Shown piece by piece: positions 1 through 5,828 of a stretch of 6,966 nt of DNA (within the stretch, counting starts at the first letter, position 1; each line of letters begins with the position of its first letter). Under the pieces are notes generated by a model that worked only from the letters and a program-made list of their open reading frames with translations, was not told the DNA's origin and did no database searches. Position numbers and translations under genes: made by a program. The stretch spans positions 1-6,966 of the forward strand of contig JAHIKF010000181.1 in the NCBI GenBank assembly GCA_018897875.1. Reading direction: 5' to 3'. The stretch comes from Pseudomonadota bacterium. Lineage in GTDB: Bacteria > Desulfobacterota > Desulfobaccia > Desulfobaccales > 0-14-0-80-60-11.

Positions 1-33
1 GAATAAGCGGCATCGAGATACATAGTGAGTACA

Positions 34-62
34 TTATTAAACAGAACTATTCTGATTGTCAA
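34..62 (-). promoter_or_regulatory. Candidate sigma70 promoter pointing left, with a 13-bp operator-like palindrome inside
   Basis: On the minus strand a perfect -35 box TTGACA (62-57) is followed by TTTAAT (41-36, 5 of 6 to consensus, 15-base spacer) or TAATAA (39-34, 17-base spacer, a poorer match). The spacer holds CAGAA-CTA-TTCTG at 42-54, a perfect 5-bp-arm palindrome placed where a repressor would block RNA polymerase. A start point near 27 would leave almost no leader before the ATG at 23. The regulator and the gene lie outside the window. Confidence 0.4.
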
Positions 63-167
63 GATAATAATCTATTAAGCTTATTAATTTAGTGGCTACT
101 TTATTTTCTCAAAATCACGAAACATTGTGTATATTCAATCATTTATATGATTAGTGGTCTGGAACAT

Positions 168-200
168 CCGTTTTAACCGGAAACTGAAAACCGAAAACGG
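168..200. other. Weak inverted repeat just after the QmoB-like stop
   Basis: CCGTTTT (168-174) and AAAACGG (194-200) are a 7-bp inverted pair around a 19-base loop, starting 2 bases past the stop codon of the last gene. It could help end transcription, but the stem is AT-rich, the loop long and no T-run follows, so it is a poor intrinsic terminator. No better one is visible before the left edge. Confidence 0.25.
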
Positions 201-202
201 AA

Positions 203-2236
203 TTACGCCGCCTTGAGGATCCCCAAAACCTCGGCGAGGCTCGAAACGGCGGCCAGGAAATCCTGGGGGGTGTTGGCGGCCAGGGTCTTGAAGACCAGGC
301 GCCGGGGATCGACGCCGGCATCGGCCAGCATCTCCCGGGCCCGCTCCACCCGCCACTGGGCGTGCAGGTTGCCCTCCTGGGACTTGCAGTTGTCCTGGTG
401 ACAGGCCAGCACCAGCACCCCGTCGGCCCCATAGGTGAAGGCCTTGAGGATATAATCGATGTCGATCTTGCCGGCGCAGGGCATCTTAAGGGGCGTGAAA
501 CCCAGGGGGAGGTTGACCGGGGCCAGCTTTATGGCGGCGTGGTAAGCCTCCCAGGCCGAATTCTTGCACATGAAGGCGATGATCCTCGGGGTGAGGCGAG
601 GGTCCAGCGTCTCCAGGGCCGCCACCACCTGGTCGTCAGTGAAGTTGCGGATCTGGATGGCGTCATTGGGGCACTGGGAGGCGCAGACGCCGCACCCCTG
701 GCAGGCCAGTTCGTTGATGATGGCCCGGTTGTCCCAGGTGACGGCCCCATGGGGGCAGACGCGGTGGCAGGTGAGGCACAGGACGCAGCTGCCCCGGTCC
801 ACGACAGACCGCCCTTGGGGGGCGATGGTGGTGCCCCGGCCCAGGAGTTGCTGCACTTCCACGATGGCGGCGTCGGTTTCGGCCAGGGCCTGGTCCAGGT
901 CCATGAGCCCCCGCCCCGCTCCCACCACGTAAACGCCCCGGCGGTTGGTGATCACCGGCAGAAAACGCACGTTGTCCCCCTGGAGAAATCGCCCGGGCCC
1001 GGGAAAGAGGTGCAGCACTTCGGCCAGGGCGGCGTTGTCGGCCGCGGGCCGGTAGACTTCGTCCAGCACCACCAGGTCGCAGGCGAGGGACTCGGCCTCG
1101 TGCATCACCGGATCAAAAAAGGAGAGGCGGGGGCGGTCATCGACCAGCGCCAGGGTGGGAAGCTGAGGCAGCTTGAAAACGATGAGCCCGGAACTCTGGG
1201 CTTGCCCCAGGGTGGCCTCCATATCCGGGGCCCCGACCTTGGCGTCCCGGATAAAGAGCATGACCTGGACGTTGTCCCGGGAGAGCAACCCGCGGGCGCT
1301 GCTCAGGGTGCGGCCCAGGGCCAGGGGGTGGCTGTCGCCCCCCAGGAAGGCCACCCTGAGGCGGGAGTCAGCCTCCGGGTTAAGGAGGGCGGGCTCCTCC
1401 GGGGCAGCCAGCAAGTCCTCCAGTTGGGACTGGGTGAGGATCCGGGGGTGGGATGCCGCCCCCGCCGCGGCCTCGCCCGGCGAAAGACTCAACTCCGGCG
1501 CCAGGATCATGGCCCCCACTTTTTCTTCCCGGACCTCCTGGGAGGTCTGGAGCCGCACCCGGAAATTTCCGGCACTGTCCAACACCTCCGCCAGGTGGGT
1601 CTGGGGCAGGAGCTGGATGGCAGAGTGGGACTGGACCCGGGTGATCAGATCTTGCAGCTCCGCCCCGAAGGGCTGGGCCGGAGCCGCGCCGGGGAGCAAG
1701 GGCGACAGCGCCGGGCCGGGATAAGCCTGAATGACCGGATAACCCAGATCGGCCAGATCCACGGCGGCTTTGAGGGCTGCAAAGGAGTCGCCCCACACCA
1801 GGACCCGGGAGGTCACCGGCAACTCCTGGGTGGTAATGGGCTGCGCCCGGGTGATCATGGAGGCGTTCACCCCGATGAGATGATGCGCCGTGATGCTGCA
1901 GGCCTTGGGGTCCGGGGAGCCCAAGGCCTCCTGGAGGTCCACCACCGAGATCAGCTCGGGGTTGACCTGCATAACCTCGGTCAACAACCGGAGGATGTGC
2001 CGGGCCCGGTGATGCGGGTCCAGGGCGGCCACCAGCACCGTGTGGGGCTGGTCGCGGTGCAGGAAGGCCCGCAACCGGCGTTCCAGTTCCTCCGGGGGAA
2101 GATTGGGATTGAGAGACAGAATCCGGCTGTTGGGCTGGCCCGCGGCCCAGAGCCCCAGCTTATAGTAGTCCAGCCCGCCGGCGGAGAGTTCGGGACCGTG
2201 GGCCAGGATGATGTCCAGTTGGCGTGCGATAGTCAT
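203..2236 (-). CDS. QmoB-like fusion: degenerate HdrA module, two [4Fe-4S] clusters and C-terminal MvhD domain
   Basis: A 677-residue protein with the layout of QmoB. Residues 1-140 resemble the HdrA N-terminal domain (a TVLVAALDPHHR strand-turn near 66-77) but lack its cluster cysteines. Residues 144-171 sit at the FAD Rossmann position but read VLVWGDSFAALKAAVDLADLG, without the GxGxxG pattern. A second nucleotide-fold-like part follows (VAFLGGDSH near 295-303; VYVVGAGRGLMDLDQALAE at 435-453 matches the HdrA C-terminal FAD motif). Two ferredoxin clusters: C484, C487, C490, C494 and C512, C515, C518, C522. The MvhD domain (about 551-677) has C557, C587, C612, C617; the second Cys of its usual CxxC is replaced (MCKNSAW). 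The start at 2236 overlaps the upstream stop by ATGA. The role is inferred as electron transfer with the QmoA-like partner. No membrane QmoC gene follows; this is the last gene of the operon. Confidence 0.9.
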   Translation of the reverse strand: MTIARQLDIILAHGPELSAGGLDYYKLGLWAAGQPNSRILSLNPNLPPEELERRLRAFLHRDQPHTVLVAALDPHHRARHILRLLTEVMQVNPELISVVDLQEALGSPDPKACSITAHHLIGVNASMITRAQPITTQELPVTSRVLVWGDSFAALKAAVDLADLGYPVIQAYPGPALSPLLPGAAPAQPFGAELQDLITRVQSHSAIQLLPQTHLAEVLDSAGNFRVRLQTSQEVREEKVGAMILAPELSLSPGEAAAGAASHPRILTQSQLEDLLAAPEEPALLNPEADSRLRVAFLGGDSHPLALGRTLSSARGLLSRDNVQVMLFIRDAKVGAPDMEATLGQAQSSGLIVFKLPQLPTLALVDDRPRLSFFDPVMHEAESLACDLVVLDEVYRPAADNAALAEVLHLFPGPGRFLQGDNVRFLPVITNRRGVYVVGAGRGLMDLDQALAETDAAIVEVQQLLGRGTTIAPQGRSVVDRGSCVLCLTCHRVCPHGAVTWDNRAIINELACQGCGVCASQCPNDAIQIRNFTDDQVVAALETLDPRLTPRIIAFMCKNSAWEAYHAAIKLAPVNLPLGFTPLKMPCAGKIDIDYILKAFTYGADGVLVLACHQDNCKSQEGNLHAQWRVERAREMLADAGVDPRRLVFKTLAANTPQDFLAAVSSLAEVLGILKAA

Positions 2237-3498
2237 GATTCTTTCACGTATCGGCTTACCTGGCGGGCCGCGGCCGCGGCCTGACTGATGCACCCGGCGA
2301 TGTCCCGGGGGCCCTCCGCGGTGCCGGCCAGGAAGAGGCCCGGTTGAGAGGTTTGGGTGCGCTGCCCCGGGTCGGCGGCCTGAAAAAACCCGTCCGGGGT
2401 TAACTCCGCCTGGAGCAAGGCCGCCAGGGCGGGGTTGTCTTCGCCGGGGCCGATGCCCACGGATAACACCAGCAGGTCAAAGTCGGCTGTCGCCGGCTGG
2501 CCGGTGTCTTCCTCCAGGTAGCGGAGTTTGACGCGACCGTCGGGAGTCGCATGGAGGTCGCCGGGCAGAGCCCGCACCATCTTGACCTCCCGGCGCGCCT
2601 CGGCCTGGAACTGCGGGGACTGGCGGCCGGTCTCCTGGAGGTCCATGTAGAAGCTGGTGACTTCGGCCTCAGGCCACCGGTGTTTCAAAAGCCGGGCCAG
2701 CCTCAGGGTGTAGGCGCAGCAAACCTGGGAGCAATACGGATGCTCCTGGTCCCGGCTGCCGACGCACTGGATGAAGCCAATCCTCCGGGGCAACTCTGCA
2801 CCCCGGCTACCCGGCCCCTTGCCGTTCCGCAGCATCTCTTCCAGCTCATAGCCGGCAACGACGTGGGGCAGGCGGCCGTACCCATAATGGGGCCGGCACC
2901 TGGGGTCGGAGGGGCGGTAACCCGTGGCCACGACCAGGGCCTTCGCGGTCAGCTCCAGGGTCTTCGCCGGCCGGGCCAGATCAATGGCCTTGGCCGTGGG
3001 CGGGCAGATCTGCTGACAGACATGGCAGGAGCCGTCCTGAAAATAGAGGCAGGCCCCGGGGTTTACCGCATACCGGGGGTGATTCTGGGTCACCGCGGTG
3101 GTGAGGATTGCCCCTTTGTCGGCCGCAGGGCATTCCTCGTAACAGAGCCCGCAGTCCACGCAGCCCTCGGGGTTGATCACTTCGGGCTGCTGCTTGACCA
3201 CCAGGTGGAAGAGGCCGTTTTCTCGCGAGCACCCGGTCAGTTCGGCGTGGGGCAACAGGGTGATCCGGGATTCCTGGAAGAGGGCCTTCAGACGGTCGTC
3301 CACCAGGCAGGCCCCGCACTTCTGGCAGGCATCGGTGGCCTTGCAGCAGAAGTTAGCCGCCCGGCCCCCGAAGAACGGGGTCTTTTCCACCAGGGCCACT
3401 TCCTGCCCCAGGCGGGCCAGTTCCAGGGCGGCGCTGATCCCGGCAATGCCGCCGCCTAAAATTACCGCCGAAAATATTTTTGGGTTATCCATATTCAT
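2233..3498 (-). CDS. HdrA/QmoA-like FAD and iron-sulfur protein
   Basis: A 421-residue HdrA-family flavoprotein about the length of QmoA of sulfate reducers and shorter than full HdrA. Seen: Rossmann FAD motif GGGIAGISAALELARLG at 15-31, then VEKTPFFGGRAA; a Cys-rich patch C51, C52, C58, C61, C64 (CQKCGAC), the equivalent of the HdrA cluster near the flavin; a ferredoxin motif C113, C116, C119, C123 (CVDCGLCYEECP); and C150, C158, C161, C165. After these come VVATGYRP at 189-196, IQCVGSRD with PYCSQVCC at 243-261, and the C-terminal FLAGTAEGPRDIAGCISQA at 389-407. Unlike QmoA it keeps a ferredoxin-like insert. The start at 3498 (ATGA overlap with the mini-ORF) or 3492 cannot be separated; 3588 is rejected because its extra residues come from the CT repeat. 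It overlaps the following QmoB-like gene by ATGA, so the two probably form a complex. The exact subfamily and partner are uncertain. Confidence 0.9.
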   Translation of the reverse strand: MNMDNPKIFSAVILGGGIAGISAALELARLGQEVALVEKTPFFGGRAANFCCKATDACQKCGACLVDDRLKALFQESRITLLPHAELTGCSRENGLFHLVVKQQPEVINPEGCVDCGLCYEECPAADKGAILTTAVTQNHPRYAVNPGACLYFQDGSCHVCQQICPPTAKAIDLARPAKTLELTAKALVVATGYRPSDPRCRPHYGYGRLPHVVAGYELEEMLRNGKGPGSRGAELPRRIGFIQCVGSRDQEHPYCSQVCCAYTLRLARLLKHRWPEAEVTSFYMDLQETGRQSPQFQAEARREVKMVRALPGDLHATPDGRVKLRYLEEDTGQPATADFDLLVLSVGIGPGEDNPALAALLQAELTPDGFFQAADPGQRTQTSQPGLFLAGTAEGPRDIAGCISQAAAAARQVSRYVKES

Positions 3499-3518
3499 TT
3501 TATGTCGATAAGGTTCAT
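3495..3518 (-). CDS. Possible 7-codon leader ORF coupled to the QmoA-like gene
   Basis: ATG at 3518 is preceded by GGAAAG with 4 bases between them. It opens a reading frame MNLIDIK whose TGA (3497-3495) overlaps the ATG at 3498 of the next gene as ATGA. The same ATGA junction joins mvhD to metV and the two Qmo-like genes. The flavoprotein start has no ribosome binding site of its own, so this mini-ORF may deliver ribosomes to it. It is short enough to be chance, and no homolog is recognised. Confidence 0.25.
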   Translation of the reverse strand: MNLIDIK

Positions 3519-3533
3519 CGCACTTTCCATCAG

Positions 3534-3572
3534 GGGGAAGAGGGAAAAAGGCGAAAAGGCGAAAAGGGAAAG
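3534..3572. repeat. Purine-rich arm with tandem GGCGAAAA units
   Basis: An all-purine stretch interrupted only by C in GGCGAAAA, which is repeated twice in tandem (about 3550-3565). It mirrors the CT tract at 3681-3723. On the mRNA it is a CU-rich stretch just before the next gene's leader. It contains no ribosome binding site. Confidence 0.5.
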
Positions 3573-3615
3573 CAGGAGAAACCCCCAATAGACCGAAAAC
3601 CCTACCCGGTTGTGA

Positions 3616-3638
3616 GGCACGGCACGCCGTGCCCCTAC
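3616..3638. repeat. Short palindromic repeat sharing the GTAGGGGC core with 5757-5816
   Basis: GGCACGGC (3616-3623) and GCCGTGCC (3626-3633) form a perfect 8-bp stem with a 2-base centre, followed by CCTAC. On the minus strand it reads GTAGGGGCACGGC..., the same GTAGGGGC start as the 60-bp element upstream of mvhD but with a different stem. Two related elements in the only two spacers of the operon suggest a dispersed extragenic family. Confidence 0.65.
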
Positions 3639-3680
3639 GGGTGTGGATAGGTTAGACGGGGCTGCGTATGACCACATGAT

Positions 3681-3723
3681 CTTTTTCCTTTTCCCCTCTT
3701 CGCCTTTTCCCCTTTATCCCCTC
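3681..3723. repeat. Pyrimidine-rich arm of an imperfect inverted repeat
   Basis: On the plus strand this is an almost pure CT tract with a TTCGCCTTTTCCCC core. It is the imperfect reverse complement of the purine tract at 3534-3572. The pair brackets the hairpin at 3616-3638, so the two arms could fold the whole metF-to-flavoprotein leader into one long stem. Confidence 0.5.
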
Positions 3724-3725
3724 AG

Positions 3726-4610
3726 TTATAATTCCGCCGCCTCCAGGATCTGGGTGAACAAGTCCGTCCGCCCCTTGGCCTTCAGGTAGACGCCGTCCGC
3801 CAGCTTTTCTTGCCTGATCTGCCGGACCAGGCGGCCGGCGGCTTTAACCCCCATGGCTAAGATGTCCTCCGGCTCTTTTCCGGCCAGATCATTCACCAGG
3901 TCCGGGGGCAGGGAATAGACCTGGCGCGTTTGTCCGGCCGCGGCCTGGGCCACTTCATCGGCCCCCAGGACCTTGACGCTCACCAGCAGCTTGACGGGAG
4001 TTTCCGGGAGGTGTTCCCGGAACCGGCGCAGTTTGTCCAGATCAAAGACCGGGGGGGTGATGAAAAACTGGGCCCCCGCAGCCAGCTTCTTTTCGAACTT
4101 CATGAGCTGAGGGCCCAGGGGCTCAGCCTCGGGGATGACCACCGCGCCCAGGAAGAAGGCGGGGCTGCCCGTTAAGGCCAGGCCGGCGCTGTCATGGCCG
4201 TCCATGAGCCCGGCGGCGATTTGCAGCAGCTGCACCGAGTCGGCGTCATACACCGGCTTGGCCTGGGGGTGGTCCCCCAGGGTGACGTAATCGCCGCTCA
4301 CCAGCAGGAGGTTGTTAAGCCCCAGGCTGGCGGCCCCCAACAGGTCGCTGGACAGGGCCAGGCGGTTGCGGTCCCGGCAGGTGAAGTGAACCAGCGCTTC
4401 GCCACCCGCCTCCTGGACCAGGCGAGCCGCGGCTATAGCCGATAGGCGCATCCTGGCGTGTTCGTTGTCCGGGAGGCTAAAGGCCGTCACCCGGCCGGCC
4501 AGCGCCTTTACCACGGCCAGCATCTCGTCCACGCCGGTGCCTTTGGGGGGTTTCAGTTCCACCACCACCGGAAAGGCGCCCGCTCCCAGGGTCTCCCGGA
4601 GCTTACTCAT
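3726..4610 (-). CDS. metF: MetF, methylenetetrahydrofolate reductase
   Basis: This is a 294-residue FAD-dependent TIM-barrel enzyme interconverting 5,10-methylene-THF and 5-methyl-THF, the last reductive step of the methyl branch. Seen: E18 in VELKPP (the FEF/VELxPP-type active-site Glu position), VHFTCRDRNR at 74-83, VSGD at 104-107, and GAQFFITPPVFD at 179-190, a strand-and-loop motif typical of MetF. The length is that of the short bacterial form without a regulatory domain. The ATG at 4610 lies inside the metV tail, with AGGAGA 10 bases upstream (4621-4626) as ribosome binding site. With metV beside it, the likely donor is an Hdr-type complex or ferredoxin rather than free NADH; that is inference from context. 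No terminator is visible after the stop; a repeat-filled spacer follows. Confidence 0.95.
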   Translation of the reverse strand: MSKLRETLGAGAFPVVVELKPPKGTGVDEMLAVVKALAGRVTAFSLPDNEHARMRLSAIAAARLVQEAGGEALVHFTCRDRNRLALSSDLLGAASLGLNNLLLVSGDYVTLGDHPQAKPVYDADSVQLLQIAAGLMDGHDSAGLALTGSPAFFLGAVVIPEAEPLGPQLMKFEKKLAAGAQFFITPPVFDLDKLRRFREHLPETPVKLLVSVKVLGADEVAQAAAGQTRQVYSLPPDLVNDLAGKEPEDILAMGVKAAGRLVRQIRQEKLADGVYLKAKGRTDLFTQILEAAEL

Positions 4611-5283
4611 TGAGTCCGTATCTCCTCTTGTAGGCCGGGTGGATCACCGTTCCCGGGGTGGTAGTGCGGTCATGGGGATGGAGGGGCAGAATCTCCCTGA
4701 GGTTGTCCAGGCGTCCCTCCAGTTCCAGGCGGTGGTAGATCCGGCTCCAGGCGCACTCCTTTTCGGGGTCCACCTCGCAATGGCCGTTCACCGTGCCGCC
4801 GCAGGGGCCGTTGAGCAGGCCCTTGGGACACATGGTCACCGGGCAGATCCCGCCGGTAATCCCCAGGTAGCAGTTGTGGCAGGCCCGGCAGGCCTCGGTG
4901 TAGTAGCCCACCTCGTTGTTGACCCCGATAAAGGTGGTGTTCACCGCGGGGAAGACGGGTTGCAGGGAGCACAACTGATTAAGAAACTGCACCCCGGCGC
5001 CGCAGGCCATGGAAACGATGGCGTCGTAGTCGGCGGTGAAATCACACAGGGGCCGCAGGAATTCCAGGTCGCACTGGCGCTCCACGGTGATTTCACCGAT
5101 TTCCAGGCGCTTGTCTTCCAGACCCAGGGATAGTCTCAGCTGGGAGGCCAGGAGTCCCACTTCTTTTTCACCCCCGGCCAGGCACACGGCCACGCAGGTG
5201 CCGCAGCCTACAATGAGGATCTTCTTGTAGGGGGCCAGCATGGCCTTGATTTCGGCAAAAGGTTTGCGTTCGGCAATAATCAT
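4603..5283 (-). CDS. metV: MetV, zinc/iron-sulfur partner of methylenetetrahydrofolate reductase (MTHFR_C type)
   Basis: This 226-residue, Cys-rich protein matches MetV, the partner subunit of MetF in acetogens and other Wood-Ljungdahl organisms, where it links methylene-THF reductase to its electron donor. Seen: an N-terminal VGCGTCVAVC motif (C27, C30, C34), ACGAG (C94), then a dense C-terminal cluster: C132, C135, C138 (CRACHNC), C147, C152, C161, C169, C177, including GGICPVTMCPKGLLNGPCGG, typical of the family. The start at 5283 is chosen because MIIAERKPF begins the family-like sequence and its ATG overlaps the mvhD stop as ATGA. A longer in-frame start at 5403 would run through the mvhD tail in another frame. 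The end overlaps metF by 8 bases. The order mvhD-metV-metF supports a HdrA/MvhD-linked MTHFR complex. Confidence 0.92.
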   Translation of the reverse strand: MIIAERKPFAEIKAMLAPYKKILIVGCGTCVAVCLAGGEKEVGLLASQLRLSLGLEDKRLEIGEITVERQCDLEFLRPLCDFTADYDAIVSMACGAGVQFLNQLCSLQPVFPAVNTTFIGVNNEVGYYTEACRACHNCYLGITGGICPVTMCPKGLLNGPCGGTVNGHCEVDPEKECAWSRIYHRLELEGRLDNLREILPLHPHDRTTTPGTVIHPAYKRRYGLNE

Positions 5284-5738
5284 GGTTGCACCATATTCTC
5301 CAGTTGCTCCACCGCGTCGGGGTGGAGGTGCTTGCCCCGGCGCAGGGGATTGGGCCCCAGGGTCTCCACCCGTTGGGTCATTTCTTTGACCGCGGCCACC
5401 CACTTGGGGGCATCGGACGCCGCAATCTCAAACATCTCCAGGCGGCCGCCCAGACCAATTTCGTCCAGCAGCAGCTTAGTGTACTCTATCCGTTCGCGGG
5501 CTCTGAGATTTCCTTCCAGGAAATGGCAGCTGCCGGCCTCTCACCCGCCCACGAAGATGGCGTCGGCCCCGGCCTCGAACCCCTTCAAAATGTGGATGAT
5601 GTCGATGCGGCCGGTGCACAGGTATTTGATGATGCGCACCGTGGCCGGGTACTGCATCCGGGCCGAGCCCGCCATATCCGCCGCGGTGTAAGTGCAATAC
5701 GTGCACACATAAGCCAATATCTTCGGAGTAAAATTCAT
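5280..5738 (-). CDS. mvhD: MvhD-like [2Fe-2S] electron-transfer subunit, selenoprotein (UGA at codon 66 read as Sec)
   Basis: MvhD is a small iron-sulfur protein that passes electrons between a hydrogenase or dehydrogenase and HdrA. Read through the UGA at 5541-5543, the product is 152 residues, close to the family's usual length. Domain marks occur on both sides of the stop. Before it: the CTYC motif (C12, C15), ADMAGSARMQYP, YLCTGRID (C41) and GADAIFVGG. After it: the family's EAGSCHFLEGNLRARER (C71) and LLLDEIGLG. The UGA (position 66) falls exactly where the MvhD domain of the QmoB-like protein in this same window has Cys (ACHQDNCKSQEGN, C612). Selenocysteine at this family's conserved Cys is known from methanogen VhuD. 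A SECIS-like hairpin starts at the UGA. The TGA stop at 5280-5282 overlaps the metV ATG, implying translational coupling, which needs readthrough to reach it. An ordinary gene caller would split or truncate this gene. The alternative, a nonsense pseudogene, is unlikely because the downstream half is perfectly conserved in pattern. Confidence 0.9.
5504..5543 (-). promoter_or_regulatory. Selenocysteine UGA codon and bacterial SECIS-like stem-loop
   Basis: The UGA occupies 5543-5541. On the mRNA, UGAG (5543-5540) can pair with CUCA (5507-5504). A perfect 7-bp apical stem, AUUUCCU (5524-5518) with AGGAAAU (5514-5508), closes a 3-base loop GGA (5517-5515). The 5' side has a 15-base bulge between the two stems. 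The loop begins 24 bases after the UGA and opens with two Gs. As I recall the bacterial SECIS model, it asks for an apical loop about 16-37 bases after UGA with a G in its first two positions, so this fits. It would recruit SelB with Sec-tRNA. Confidence 0.8.
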
Positions 5739-5745
5739 TTCAAGT

Positions 5746-5750
5746 TCCTT
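5746..5750 (-). promoter_or_regulatory. Ribosome binding site of mvhD
   Basis: AAGGA lies 7 bases before the ATG at 5738. It selects this start over the in-frame upstream ATG at 5798, which lies inside the palindromic repeat and has no family-like sequence after it. Confidence 0.75.
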
Positions 5751-5756
5751 ATCTCC

Positions 5757-5816
5757 GTAGGGGCGGACCCATGTGTCCGCCCTATGTTGAGGGCGCACAC
5801 ACAGGTGCGCCCCTAC
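5757..5816. repeat. 60-bp double-hairpin palindromic repeat (REP/MITE-like) between hdrA and mvhD
   Basis: The ends are a perfect 9-bp inverted pair, GTAGGGGCG at 5757-5765 and CGCCCCTAC at 5808-5816. Inside are two side-by-side hairpins, each with a perfect 8-bp stem and 6-base loop: GGGCGGAC/GTCCGCCC (5761-5768 with 5775-5782) and GGGCGCAC/GTGCGCCC (5791-5798 with 5805-5812). The two halves are diverged mirror copies. This looks like an extragenic palindromic element of the REP/BIME kind, inserted in an operon spacer. Neither stem is followed by a T-run in the direction of transcription, so it is not a standard terminator. It could act on mRNA stability or attenuation between hdrA and mvhD; that is inference. 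Confidence 0.8.
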
Positions 5817-5828
5817 ATTACCAGCTCC

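Larger units (their letters stand above)
1..202. other. AT-rich intergenic region with no complete gene
   Basis: Base composition drops sharply left of about position 165, against a strongly GC-rich remainder. No complete ORF or RNA gene is recognised. A short palindrome AATCAT/ATGATT lies at 137-152. Near the edge, a minus-strand ATG at 23 opens a frame (MYLDAAY) that runs out of the window; it is too short to assign. The change in composition marks the border between the operon and a different, possibly acquired, gene. Confidence 0.6.

Noticed and set aside
1..23. Start of a PIN-domain (VapC-like) toxin, from MYLDAAY
   Set aside because: Seven residues are too few to assign a family; kept only as a note in the AT-rich region.
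362..2284. 640-codon open frame on the plus strand
   Set aside because: It is the complement of the QmoB-like gene in GC-rich DNA; its translation is low-complexity G/H/Q/R-rich with no domain, while the minus strand has clear Cys motifs and homology.
2551..3459. 302-codon open frame on the plus strand
   Set aside because: Antisense shadow of the QmoA-like gene; no recognisable motif.
3495..3677. 60-codon minus-strand ORF with a hydrophobic, membrane-like stretch ending in MNLIDIK
   Set aside because: The hydrophobic run is simply the CT-rich repeat translated; it has no ribosome binding site at its first ATG. Only the last 7 codons are kept as a weak candidate.
5284..5403. N-terminal extension of metV
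   Set aside because: These 40 codons are the mvhD tail read out of frame; the ATG at 5283 gives the family-like start.
5541..5543. mvhD as a pseudogene with a nonsense mutation
   Set aside because: The frame continues cleanly with family motifs to a stop that overlaps metV, the codon is at a Cys/Sec position, and a SECIS-like hairpin follows.
5757..5816. Rho-independent terminator after hdrA
   Set aside because: The stems are strong, but no U-run follows on the minus strand and the mvhD ribosome binding site comes directly after.
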